NCBI GenBank assembly: GCA_905234145.1 | Contig: CAJOGK010000044.1 | Coordinates: 1 to 43,696 of the forward strand | From: an uncultured Prevotella sp. | GTDB taxonomy: Bacteria > Bacteroidota > Bacteroidia > Bacteroidales > Bacteroidaceae | Direction of reading: 5' to 3' | Length of the DNA: 43,696 bases | Part shown: positions 9,351 through 16,627 of the stretch, one piece after another | Numbering within the stretch: position 1 is the stretch's first letter | Layout: the number at the start of each line of letters is the position of its first letter | The notes under the pieces: model-generated | Databases searched by the model: none | What the model was told of the DNA's origin: nothing | The model's input: the letters and a program-made list of their open reading frames with translations, nothing else | Made by a program: the position numbers and the translations under genes

Positions 9351-9353
9351 TCT

Positions 9354-9380
9354 TAACTATCATCTATCAACTATCAACTA
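9354..9380. repeat. ACTATCAACT-type low-complexity repeat between ruvB and the DUF2207 gene
   Basis: Repeated 8-10 base units of the form CTATCAA fill the gap between two genes. The same unit, inverted, occurs inside the ABC transporter gene (15358-15380), and a related one lies upstream of lemA (11615-11645). Confidence 0.55.
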
Positions 9381-9381
9381 G

Positions 9382-11022
9382 TTATCTGACGCCTCCGCCG
9401 CCTCCACCAGAGAAGCCGCCTCCGCCACCTCCCCATGAGGAGTGACCACCACCGCCCGACGAACGGTGCTCGCGAGCCGCTTTGGCTGCGACTGCACTCG
9501 AAGTGCTACGATGAAGCGTTGAGTAGATGGTAGGCAACGTCATGTCGTCGGCCATCTGTCCTGCTACCTTATCCATATCGAAGTAGGCAGGGTTCACCTT
9601 CTTCATCTCCTTGATCACCTTGTCAGCGATACCGAACAGCGTGGCGTAAATCATATAGTCCTTCCAAAGTTTCACCTCCTTCAGTTCGCGCTCGTCGAGC
9701 AGCGTAAAGTCCTTCAGGAATTTCTTCAGTCCGAACACCTGTCTTACCTCGTCCTCGCGATTCTTGTATTTCGACAGCTTGGTGGTCGAGTGCAGGGTGT
9801 TGATAAACGAGTCGATCACGCTCTGGTGGATACTGCTCCTCATATATTGCTTCAGCTCCTTGGGCTCCAGCACGGTGTCGGCCCCTGCTGCCTGCTTAAA
9901 GATGTCGTATATCTTGCGCACCAGTATGGGTTGCTTGTCTTTGTCCTTCAGGTCGTTTATCACGAAGTTCTGCTCCATCTTGCCCTTCATATTGGGGCGC
10001 GTCTCGATGGTGATGGCACCTTGGTTGATGAGCTTCAGGATACAGGCCGACATCAGGTCGTTATAGTTGGTGCCAAAATATTTGTAGGCGTTCAGCATGT
10101 TGTTGGCCTCCTGCAGGTCACCGTTCAGAGGGATGTCGCGATACCACATCAGGTTCTTGTTCACCCTGCGACGTGCACGACTCACACTGACCAGTCGCCA
10201 GATGAAGGCAATGATCGGGGTCAGTGCCATGGCAATGTAGATAATGCCGAATAGCATCACGGGCCAAGTCTCCTCGTCCTCGTCATAATTTGCATAGTCG
10301 CTACCCTCAAAAGCCTGTTCTTTCTTGTGCTCAAAGGTCTCGTCTTCCTGAATGGTAGGTTCAAAGAGGTCTTTGTCGAAGCGTACCATAATATATAGGG
10401 CACCCCGATTGCCGAAAGGCTCCGTGTTATAGATTGCAATCTTTCCGTCGGAAAAACCCAATTCGCCTCCGAAACGGAAGCCCCAGATACCGCAGTTCTC
10501 CTCTGAAAACAGAAGGCTGTCTTCAGCTTCGATGGTTAGCAAGGCCTCGTCTGGCTTAGGCGATACGTCCTCTGCGAGGAAGATATGTCTGATGCCGTCA
10601 GCATCGGGATAGGCGTGCACCAAGCTGGTAATGGTATAGCTCGTGGTATAAACGCGCTTGCCGCTCTCGCCAAGACCCCAACATACCTCGTAGCCATTGC
10701 CTTTATATACGATACCACACTTGCCTGCCTTCCAACTGCGACTACGGTCTACGTCCCAACTACCGATGTTCTCATATCTCTGGCCCGTTTCGTCGCTTAC
10801 CTCCAAGTCGCGCACCTCGCTACCCCCCATGTTGGCGAGTCCGATGTAACACTCGGTGCCCTCATCGTCGATATCCATGATACGGGTTTCTGTGATACGG
10901 GCATCACCGTTATGGCTCAGCACCACTTGGATGTTGAGCTTTTCCAGTGACGGACGCGCACTCAGACTTGTTGCTGCTACAAGCAGCAACAAAAGCAGTT
11001 TACTTCTTAAACGCTTCATCAA
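9382..11022 (-). CDS. DUF2207 family membrane protein with glycine-rich tail
   Basis: 546 residues. Signal peptide (LLLLLLVAATSLSA, ~9-22), an extracytoplasmic domain of ~230 residues (the DUF2207 domain), one clear membrane helix (WPVMLFGIIYIAMALTPIIA, ~255-278), then a cytoplasmic region with the family's LWKDYMIYATLFGIADKVIKE, and a tail of SSGGGGHSSWGGGGGG type. The tail composition is typical of the family. The function is unknown; the family often sits next to lemA, as here. The start overlaps the lemA end by ~20 bases. Confidence 0.85.
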   Translation of the reverse strand: MMKRLRSKLLLLLLVAATSLSARPSLEKLNIQVVLSHNGDARITETRIMDIDDEGTECYIGLANMGGSEVRDLEVSDETGQRYENIGSWDVDRSRSWKAGKCGIVYKGNGYEVCWGLGESGKRVYTTSYTITSLVHAYPDADGIRHIFLAEDVSPKPDEALLTIEAEDSLLFSEENCGIWGFRFGGELGFSDGKIAIYNTEPFGNRGALYIMVRFDKDLFEPTIQEDETFEHKKEQAFEGSDYANYDEDEETWPVMLFGIIYIAMALTPIIAFIWRLVSVSRARRRVNKNLMWYRDIPLNGDLQEANNMLNAYKYFGTNYNDLMSACILKLINQGAITIETRPNMKGKMEQNFVINDLKDKDKQPILVRKIYDIFKQAAGADTVLEPKELKQYMRSSIHQSVIDSFINTLHSTTKLSKYKNREDEVRQVFGLKKFLKDFTLLDERELKEVKLWKDYMIYATLFGIADKVIKEMKKVNPAYFDMDKVAGQMADDMTLPTIYSTLHRSTSSAVAAKAAREHRSSGGGGHSSWGGGGGGFSGGGGGGVR

Positions 11023-11578
11023 GGTTTGGATATTGTTTCTTCTCCTCGCTGTCTACCTTCAGGTAATCCTTCTGGTCGAAGTGGAGCATGGATGCAACGA
11101 TGCTTGATGGCCATTGGCGTACCATGCGGTTCATTTTGGTGGCCGTATCATTATACACCATACGTGACATGCGTACGTTCTCCTCATACTGCTTCATGCC
11201 CTCTTGGGCTTCTTTATAAAGATCGCTGGCCTTCAGTTCAGGGTAACGCTCAAATACCACGTTCAACTTGCTCATCATCTGTCCCAGTAAACTAGCCTGT
11301 TCGTTGATGGCTGCTGGGGTGCTGGCATTACCAAGATTGCCGCCACGGGCCTGCACAGCCTGGATAATCGTCTCCGACTCGTGCTTGGCATACTGAGCTG
11401 CAGTCTTGGCCAAGGCGATGACAGCATCGAAACGAGAATTGAGCTGTACCTCAATCTGACTGAGTGCATTTTTGCACAACTCATCAAGATTAACGAGCTC
11501 ACGCTGGGTGGAAATGAAATAACCAATGATAAGAACCACCAGTACGATAATAATTCCTAATACAATCATAAAGCACAA
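11000..11578 (-). CDS. lemA: LemA family protein
   Basis: 192 residues. One N-terminal membrane helix (MIVLGIIIVLVVLIIGYFI) followed by a helical-bundle domain with the family signature (LVNLDELCKNALSQIEVQLN, RFDAVIALAKT, YNDTATKMNR). The family is membrane-anchored with most of the protein outside or cytoplasm-distal; its biochemical role is not known. It is co-transcribed with the overlapping DUF2207 gene. A -7 box at 11600-11607 is 22 bases upstream of the ATG. Confidence 0.9.
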   Translation of the reverse strand: MCFMIVLGIIIVLVVLIIGYFISTQRELVNLDELCKNALSQIEVQLNSRFDAVIALAKTAAQYAKHESETIIQAVQARGGNLGNASTPAAINEQASLLGQMMSKLNVVFERYPELKASDLYKEAQEGMKQYEENVRMSRMVYNDTATKMNRMVRQWPSSIVASMLHFDQKDYLKVDSEEKKQYPNLDEAFKK

Positions 11579-11599
11579 TAATTAATGGTTTAATGGGCG

Positions 11600-11631
11600 C
11601 AAAGGTACAAAATATAATTGATAATCGACAA
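11600..11631 (-). promoter_or_regulatory. Promoter of lemA
   Basis: Minus-strand TACCTTTG at 11600-11607 with GTTG about 21 bases upstream (11629-11631 and flank). Transcription would begin near 11593, giving a ~15-base leader. Confidence 0.5.
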
Positions 11632-11652
11632 CTGATAATTGATAATTTTTAG

Positions 11653-11859
11653 AAAGTCGTCGAAAAAAATCCCAGGAAGTCATCGAAAAGTATTTTGAGG
11701 CAGGACATTATCACCTTATCTTTGCACCAGTTTTTAGTTCGAATCATCGTCGCCCTCGACAAGATTCGTAAGGTCGACCGCAACGACTGTATTTATATAG
11801 GTGAAGAAATCATCCACGTTACCGAGGCCTTCCTCGCCCCCTTCCAGCAATATATATGA
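11653..11859 (+). pseudogene. LytTR DNA-binding domain remnant
   Basis: A 68-codon open frame with a stop just before it (11650-11652) and no ATG. The end of the translation, IIVALDKIRKVDRN, then IYIGEEIIHVTEAF and a short tail, reads like the last two strands of a LytTR domain (VxLDKIxxVxRNxIYIGxxxIPVSxxF). The receiver domain and most of the DNA-binding domain are missing. Its TGA overlaps the ATG of a small ORF (ATGA at 11856-11859). It lies in an AT-rich repeat-containing gap after lemA. The assignment comes from recognising the motif, not from an alignment. Confidence 0.5.
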
Positions 11860-11975
11860 AGCCCGATATGCAGGTTGTTGAACTTAAGACACAAAATCAT
11901 TTGTTAGTAGGAAGTATAACCAGAGCTGCAGTTAAACAAGAGGATTATTATGATGAAACTATGGAAGATCTCTAA
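11856..11975 (+). CDS. Small uncharacterised protein (39 aa), KPxMxVVEL type
   Basis: 39 codons beginning MKPDMQVVELKTQNHLLVGS. Short Bacteroidales proteins of the form KPxMxVVxLxxxxxLLxGS with an acidic tail are familiar, and this one ends acidic (QEDYYDETMEDL). It is too short for a confident call by composition. The start codon overlaps the stop of the LytTR remnant. No known function. Confidence 0.45.
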   Translation: MKPDMQVVELKTQNHLLVGSITRAAVKQEDYYDETMEDL

Positions 11976-12011
11976 TCTTCATTAAATCCTCACACAAAAA
12001 GATAATCTGTA

Positions 12012-12239
12012 ATGTTAAGTGAAGTATTGGCAAGATTTCCTTTCTTCTCCAAGAAAAGGCGAGAATATAGAGACTACAAGCAGTCTAAGAATTCGTCAGT
12101 TTACGAGAAGGTTGCCAGCGAACTTGATAGCCATCCTCAGCATGTCTACGAAATCGCTCATGGCAAACCTCTCTATAACTACGATGACCGTGTAATTTAT
12201 GATCGCCTTTGCCAATACGGCATCTTACACAGAAGATAG
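12012..12239 (+). CDS. Small conserved-looking hypothetical protein (75 aa)
   Basis: 75 residues, basic at the N-terminus (FFSKKRREYRDYKQSK), with a helical segment VYEKVASELDSHPQHVYEIAHGK that resembles a short HTH of the kind seen in small Bacteroidales proteins. A strong hairpin terminator follows at 12268-12303, which supports a real transcription unit ending here. Function unknown. Confidence 0.6.
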   Translation: MLSEVLARFPFFSKKRREYRDYKQSKNSSVYEKVASELDSHPQHVYEIAHGKPLYNYDDRVIYDRLCQYGILHRR

Positions 12240-12267
12240 GATTCTGCTCACAGATACTTTGTGAGAT

Positions 12268-12303
12268 ACAATAAAAGCAGACCATTTGGCCTGCTTTTAT
12301 TGT
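12268..12303. terminator. Hairpin terminator after the 75-aa gene
   Basis: A perfect 13-bp stem (ACAATAAAAGCAG / CTGCTTTTATTGT) with a 10-base loop. T-rich on one arm and A-rich on the other, so it could end transcription from either side. It separates the 75-aa gene from the vapBC promoter. Confidence 0.7.
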
Positions 12304-12357
12304 CATCATATCTTTGCTATGCATACTTTCCGCTTTAGCAAAAAATAATGCGTTTTA

Positions 12358-12389
12358 TTTGGATATTTGCTAGATTATCACTACTTTTG
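12358..12389 (+). promoter_or_regulatory. Promoter of the vapBC-like pair
   Basis: TTTG (12358-12361), a 20-bp spacer, and TACTTTTG (12382-12389): both elements of the Bacteroidota housekeeping promoter. Transcription would start near 12396, about 20 bases before the antitoxin ATG at 12415. Confidence 0.65.
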
Positions 12390-12414
12390 CACGCAGAACA
12401 ATAATAATTTGATT

Positions 12415-12657
12415 ATGACAGCATTAGAGTTAAATGCGGAAATTTATCGCGCTATGGGCGAAATTGCTAACGATGAAACATTGTTGGCCAAGGTACTTAA
12501 GTATGTGAAGGGACTCGCACCTGCAAAAAAGGCAAAGGAAGATGCAGGATGGGCTACTCGGTTCGTTGGAGCATGGGAGGATAACCGTACTGCTGACGAA
12601 ATTGTCGATGACATACGTAGTGCCAGAACTTCAAACAATATTGATATCGAGTTATGA
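12415..12657 (+). CDS. Antitoxin-like protein of a VapBC-type pair
   Basis: 80 residues from the ATG at 12415 (an upstream in-frame ATG at 12367 precedes the -7 box and cannot be the start). Starts MTALELNAEIYRAMGEIAND and has a basic centre followed by an acidic, flexible end (GAWEDNRTADEIVDDIRSAR), the layout of antitoxins paired with PIN toxins in Bacteroidales. Its stop overlaps the toxin ATG (ATGA). The antitoxin usually binds its own promoter; the promoter is just upstream. Confidence 0.7.
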   Translation: MTALELNAEIYRAMGEIANDETLLAKVLKYVKGLAPAKKAKEDAGWATRFVGAWEDNRTADEIVDDIRSARTSNNIDIEL

Positions 12658-12905
12658 AAGGTTACCTTCTAGATACAAGTACCTGTGTAGCCTTCATTGA
12701 GGCGATGAATGTCTTGCCTTTCGAAGATTGCGTAGAGACTTTTGCTAAAGAAAGAGTTTCATTGTGGAATGCAGGTAAGCCTATAGAGGACTTCGACTTG
12801 CTCATAGGCTGTGCAGCTAAGGCTGCAGGACTTACCGTAGTAACACATAATGTGAAACACTTTAGTCATATCGAAGGCATTGAAATTGAGGACTGGGTAA
12901 AATAA
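12654..12905 (+). CDS. PIN-domain toxin VapC, internally shortened
   Basis: 83 residues; VapC toxins are normally ~125-135. The N-terminus MKGYLLDTSTCVAFI carries the first catalytic Asp. The text then jumps to EAMNVLPFEDCVETFAKERV, corresponding to the second half (IDDFDLLIG-like motif EDFDLLIGCAA with the third acid, and THNVKHFSHIEGIEIEDW). About 45 residues are missing, including the helix with the second catalytic acid (the ELLYGA-like motif), and the usual TDN is THN. The frame is intact and still coupled to the antitoxin by ATGA. Most likely a non-toxic relic; the order of PIN motifs is family knowledge. Confidence 0.7.
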   Translation: MKGYLLDTSTCVAFIEAMNVLPFEDCVETFAKERVSLWNAGKPIEDFDLLIGCAAKAAGLTVVTHNVKHFSHIEGIEIEDWVK

Positions 12906-12949
12906 CTTTCCCACCTTTGACCATATTCCAGGCCTTACAGAGTGTCATT

Positions 12950-12993
12950 GAGAGTAAGGCAACGATGCAACGAGAGTAAGGCAACGATGAAAC
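12950..12993 (+). repeat. 22-bp direct repeat, two copies
   Basis: GAGAGTAAGGCAACGATG begins at 12950 and again at 12972; the full 22-bp units differ at one base. It lies right after vapC. The 22-bp period matches that of the palindromic array at 13176. Confidence 0.75.
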
Positions 12994-13056
12994 GAGCCTA
13001 ACCCTCACATTTTTTGAGGAAAAAGTCTTTAAACAAAGGGGTTCCCGCTTATTCAT

Positions 13057-13168
13057 CCCTCACATCATCCCTCACATATCGGTCACTTTTCACTCACACC
13101 ATCTCTCACATGAGCCCTCACACCATCACTCACACGACAAGATGCCCTTATATGAGCCCTTATGGAGC
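13057..13168 (+). repeat. 12-bp phased CCCTCACA array upstream of the short VirE gene
   Basis: Units of the form CCCTCACAYCAT begin at 13057 and 13069, then at 13091, 13103, 13115 and 13127, and as CCCTTATATGAG-type units at 13145 and 13157. Inside each run the spacing is exactly 12 bp. An ORF through this region merely translates the repeat. Copies in both orientations also lie after the gene (14661-14770). Function unknown; protein-binding sites on one DNA face are a reasonable guess. Confidence 0.75.
13067..13109. repeat. Left arm of a 43-bp inverted repeat bracketing the short VirE gene
   Basis: The reverse complement of 14661-14703 matches this segment at 39 of 43 positions (counted by eye). 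The shared core is TCGGTCACTTTTCACTCACA. Confidence 0.75.
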
Positions 13169-13175
13169 AGCAATT

Positions 13176-13258
13176 ATTCCCACACTGGGAATAAATAATT
13201 CCCACGTTGGGAATAAAATGTTCCCACACTGGGAATAAAAAGTTCACATTGGGATTCG
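13176..13258 (+). repeat. 22-bp phased palindromic array (TTCCCACACTGGGAA), four copies
   Basis: Copies start at 13176, 13198, 13220 and (degenerate) 13242, exactly 22 bp apart, two helical turns. Each has TTCCCA and TGGGAA arms around a 3-base centre, then an AT-rich spacer. The array ends 30 bp before the -33 element of the VirE promoter, so it may be an operator or an iteron-like site for the encoded ATPase or a partner. It is not a CRISPR array: the units are short and the spacers are nearly identical. Confidence 0.8.
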
Positions 13259-13287
13259 GATTTTACATCGGATTTTTGGCTGAAACA

Positions 13288-13319
13288 TTTGGTTAATACC
13301 TAAATTTTTTGTACCTTTG
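13288..13319 (+). promoter_or_regulatory. Promoter of the short VirE-type gene
   Basis: TTTG (13288-13291), a 20-bp spacer and TACCTTTG (13312-13319). Transcription would start near 13326, leaving an ~80-base leader before the ATG at 13408. Confidence 0.7.
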
Positions 13320-13407
13320 CACCTCGAAAACGAACACACGCTATGAGAAGCGTTACTACAAGGACAAGGACTTAAGGAAATCGTTAAAATTTTGATTCAA
13401 TAACTTT

Positions 13408-14655
13408 ATGACAGAAAGTAATGTAATTACTGCTGAAACTCAAGGAGTTTCACAGGAGGCTACGCTCGTCATCGAGCAGTACCTGATGACCAACTACCGT
13501 TTCCGTCGAAACATCCTTAACGGAAAGGTAGAGTTTGCAACTTTGCCAAAGGCAGCTGATGCTACCGATGGCCTCTCGAGCGGCTCTGAGGGAGCCGGAT
13601 TAGAATTCCGAACGCTGACACCAGCAGCGATTAAGAGCATTGTGATTAAAGCCAAGCGCGAAGAGGTGCTGAAGAAGGGCAATCCAAAGACGGAGATTAC
13701 CGATTATGTAGAGTCGGAGGAGGTGCCTGCGTTCAATCCCGTGCAGGAATTTCTCAACAATCTGCCAGCATGGGATGGACAGAACCATATTGCTAAGGTA
13801 TTCGGACGCTTGCCTGGTATCAGTTCCGAGCAACTGCATTATCTTACCGTTTGGTTGCTCTCTTGTGTGGCCCATTGGCAACAGATGGACATGCTTCACG
13901 GCAATGAGTGCGTGCCAACATTTATCGGCTCTCAAGGTTGTGGCAAGACTACCTTCGTGCGTCGATTGTTGCCACCTCAATTGCGTGAGTATTACATGGA
14001 TCACCTAAACCTTTCAAACAAGTTTGACAAGGAAATGGCGCTTACAAACAATCTCATCGTCAACCTCGATGAGTTGGAGGCGATACGTCCCACCCAGCAA
14101 GCCTCGCTGAAGCAGACGCTATCTGTAAGTAAGGTGAATGGGCGCCCCATTTTCGGACGTACCCAGGAAGATCGTCTGCGATTTGCCTCGTTTGTGGCTA
14201 CTACCAACAATCGCCATCCGCTTCAGGATGCTACGGGTAGTCGACGCTATGTCTGCATCCTGATTCCTGACGGACAGATGATTGACAATACGGGCGACAT
14301 CGATTATGGTCAGCTTTATGCACAAGTGATGTATGAGTTGTATGAAAAGAAGTCACCTTATTGGTATGACAACGATGAGGTGGCCCGTATTCAGCAACTG
14401 AATCAGGACTTCATGGAGCAGAAAGACCTTGGGGAGATGTTCCTGGCCTGTTTCCGACTTCCCAATGAAGGCGAAATAGTCAAGAAGATGAACTGCAATC
14501 AGATGATTGAGGTGATTCAGAAGGACTATCCTACGCTTCAGAACACCGTTGGCAATAAGGTGCGACTTGGCAAGGTGGTTTCAGCTCTGGGATTCAAGCA
14601 CAAAGACCATTCTCACATACCTTTCTACGAAGTTGTTCCGTTGAAGGTAGCCTGA
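13408..14655 (+). CDS. VirE-family (virulence-associated E) P-loop ATPase, short form
   Basis: 415 residues. A D5/VirE-type superfamily 3-like ATPase: Walker A GSQGCGKTT (~173-181), Walker B LIVNLDELEAI (~216-226), an Asn-containing sensor VATTNNRHPL (~265) and the arginine motif GSRRYVC (~278). The region before the ATPase (FNPVQEFLNNLPAWDGQNHI) is the usual VirE lead-in, and the C-terminus resembles DUF3874. The N-terminal VirE_N domain present in the paralogue at 40148-42325 is missing. The gene stands alone behind two phased repeat arrays and is bracketed by a 43-bp inverted repeat. The family is linked to mobile-element DNA replication; the actual role here is unknown. Confidence 0.82.
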   Translation: MTESNVITAETQGVSQEATLVIEQYLMTNYRFRRNILNGKVEFATLPKAADATDGLSSGSEGAGLEFRTLTPAAIKSIVIKAKREEVLKKGNPKTEITDYVESEEVPAFNPVQEFLNNLPAWDGQNHIAKVFGRLPGISSEQLHYLTVWLLSCVAHWQQMDMLHGNECVPTFIGSQGCGKTTFVRRLLPPQLREYYMDHLNLSNKFDKEMALTNNLIVNLDELEAIRPTQQASLKQTLSVSKVNGRPIFGRTQEDRLRFASFVATTNNRHPLQDATGSRRYVCILIPDGQMIDNTGDIDYGQLYAQVMYELYEKKSPYWYDNDEVARIQQLNQDFMEQKDLGEMFLACFRLPNEGEIVKKMNCNQMIEVIQKDYPTLQNTVGNKVRLGKVVSALGFKHKDHSHIPFYEVVPLKVA

Positions 14656-14660
14656 GGCTA

Positions 14661-14703
14661 GTGAGGGTTGATGTGAGTGAAAAGTGACCGAAATGTGAGG
14701 GAT
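14661..14703. repeat. Right arm of the 43-bp inverted repeat bracketing the VirE gene
   Basis: Reverse-complement partner of 13067-13109 (39 of 43 positions). It begins 5 bases after the VirE stop codon. The unit 13067-14703 is 1,637 bp. Confidence 0.75.
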
Positions 14704-14732
14704 TCAAACCATCCCTCACATTCTTTTTCCCC
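14692..14732 (+). terminator. Hairpin terminator after the short VirE gene
   Basis: A 12-bp perfect stem (AATGTGAGGGAT / ATCCCTCACATT) with a 7-base loop, followed by CTTTTTCCCC. It is built from the right inverted-repeat arm plus one further copy of the 12-bp unit, so repeat and terminator are the same DNA. Confidence 0.6.
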
Positions 14733-14781
14733 TTTATACAAAGGCGATTCGGAAGATTTATGTGAGGGATGGGCGCAAAGT

Positions 14782-16361
14782 TCAAAGGTGAATCGTTTCG
14801 TTGCAGAGGGCTGTAACGGTGCTGCGATGGGTGATGAATAACATCGTATGGGTGGGATAAGCTGCAAAGAGACGACGGTAAAGCTCACATTCGGTGGGCT
14901 CGTCGAGCGAACTGCTGATTTCGTCGAGCAACAGGATCTGCGCTGGGCGCAAGAGACCTCTGGCGATGGCGATGCGTTGCGCCTGACCCTCGCTCAGACC
15001 ACTGCCTCGCTCACCCAGTTCGGTATCGATGCCATCGGGCAAGTCGTTCACAAACTCGGCTGCAGCACTTGTTGCAGTTCCTCGTCGGTGGCATCGGGCT
15101 TTGCCAATTGCAGATTATAACGGATGGTGCCACTCATCAGCGTATTGCCCTGAGGCACGAAACTGATATCGCCACTTACTTCGAGCGTGCCCTCCGTAGG
15201 CTCGATAAAGCCCAGTATCAGTCTGAAAAGCGTGGTCTTGCCGATACCCGTTGTACCCATAATAGCGGTCTTAGAGCCAGGCTTGAAGTCGTGGCTAAAG
15301 TGCTCTAAAATCATGCGATCGCCCTTGGCATAACGGAAAGAGACATCGGAAAATTTTAGTTGATAGTTGATAGTGGATAGTTTATTGCGCGATGTAACAA
15401 AAGAACCGTCCCTTTGTGATACATTCAATTCCTCCAACCTGTCAATGCTTGCAGAGGCGTGGATCACCTCGGGCACCATATTCAGCAATTGCAGAATCGG
15501 GTGCTGAATCATACCAACAAGTTGCAGGAACGAGGTCATGACACCAAAGGTAATCGTGCCATTACGCAAACCGATACCGCCCCATACGAAAGCCAAGAGG
15601 TAGCCCAGACCAAAGGCAAAACCCAAGATGATTCTTGCGACGATGGTAAACCGCATGCGACGTACCACATTGCTTTTCAGTCGCTGCTGCATCGAGTCGA
15701 GCCTGTTGGTTACCCATTGTTCGCTACCCAGCGAGCGCAACACGGCATTATGCTCCATGCCCTCCTGCACCTGCATCTGAATACGGCTTTCGTCCTCACG
15801 GATATCGAGCGTCATCTGACGTAACCTTCTGGCAATCAGCTTACCAAAGACGATGGCCAGCGGGGTGAGCAACAGCAGTGCCCAAGCCAGTCGCGGGTCG
15901 AACCATCGCATCAGCAGGAAGGCACCAAAAAGCTGTATCATCGTTATGGCCATCTGGGGGAGGGTGTCGGAACAGACACCACTTACCTGCTCTATATCCT
16001 TTGCCAGGCGAGAGGTTACATCGCCCGAGTGGAGCTCTTGTTCGGTATAGAGTTGTCTACGAAACAGACTACTGAAGATGCTGAGTCGTAAAGTGTTGGT
16101 TTGGCGCACTCTGGCCATAACAGACAGCCAGTAGCTTACTTGTCGCAACAACACGCCACCCACAACGGTGAGCACCAGCCATAAAACCATCTGTAGCACA
16201 TCGTCGGTAGAACCCGTGCGGATTGTTTCGTCGATAAACCGCTTGCTGAGCCAAACCATCATCAGACCGAGCGCCACTTGCCCGGTACCTGTTACGATGC
16301 GCACCAGCGATTGCCAGCGGATGCCACGTGAGTTACGCCAAAGCCAGCTGATGTATTTCAT
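14782..16361 (-). pseudogene. ABC exporter (fused permease and ATPase), frameshifted in the ATPase
   Basis: Frame one (16361-15048, 437 residues) has six membrane helices typical of type IV exporters, then Walker A GTTGIGKTT and the Q-loop, and stops at ELQQVLQPSL. Frame two (15051-14782) resumes with AEFVNDLPDG, then signature LSEGQAQRIAIA, Walker B ILLLDEISSSLD and the H-loop FITHR. The ATPase is therefore split between Q-loop and signature; joined it would be ~525 residues. The break is around 15055-15068; I infer a small deletion (a ~10-base loss would fit) or an assembly error. The TMD-ATPase linker holds KLSTINYQL, encoded by a low-complexity repeat (15358-15380). The start overlaps the PqqD stop by 4 bases: same operon. 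Confidence 0.82.
15358..15380. repeat. GTTGATA-type repeat inside the ABC transporter gene
   Basis: In-frame repeat of the same kind as 9354-9380, read as STINYQL in the linker between the membrane and ATPase domains, where an insertion is tolerable. Confidence 0.55.
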
Positions 16362-16627
16362 TCTATTACATCAACGTTCTGCCACTGGGTCACGATTTCT
16401 GTAACATCGGTCTTGGCCGCTTCTCGTGACACCTCGTAAGCCTCACAGAGTTTGCTGGTCAAATCCTCGATGGAAAAATCACCCATCTCCTGAGCCTGCT
16501 TCCAAAGCCATGCCGCTGTCTCGTTGAGCGCCAGCATCTTACCAAAATTGATTGCACCCAGGCCCTCGCCTATAATCACATTTTCGCCGCACACCTCGCG
16601 CAGCACAAATCCTTTCTTGATTCTCAT
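16358..16627 (-). CDS. PqqD-family peptide-binding protein
   Basis: 89 residues from the ATG at 16627 (a longer frame from 16705 overlaps the upstream gene heavily and lacks support). It has the PqqD pattern: MRIKKGFVLREVCGENVII, then NFGKMLALNETAAWLWKQ, then a helical end with DLTSKLCEAYEVSREAAKTDV. PqqD-like domains bind leader peptides of ribosomally made peptides and present them to modifying enzymes. It overlaps the S26-peptidase gene before it and the ABC gene after it by 4 bases each, so translation is coupled. No modifying radical-SAM enzyme or obvious precursor was found nearby. Confidence 0.85.
   Translation of the reverse strand: MRIKKGFVLREVCGENVIIGEGLGAINFGKMLALNETAAWLWKQAQEMGDFSIEDLTSKLCEAYEVSREAAKTDVTEIVTQWQNVDVIE

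Noticed and set aside
13014..13238. ORF rich in Thr/His/Ser upstream of the short VirE gene
   Set aside because: It is only a translation of the 12-bp and 22-bp repeat arrays.
13176..13258. CRISPR array
   Set aside because: Units are 17-bp palindromes with near-identical 5-base spacers; no unique spacers and no cas genes.
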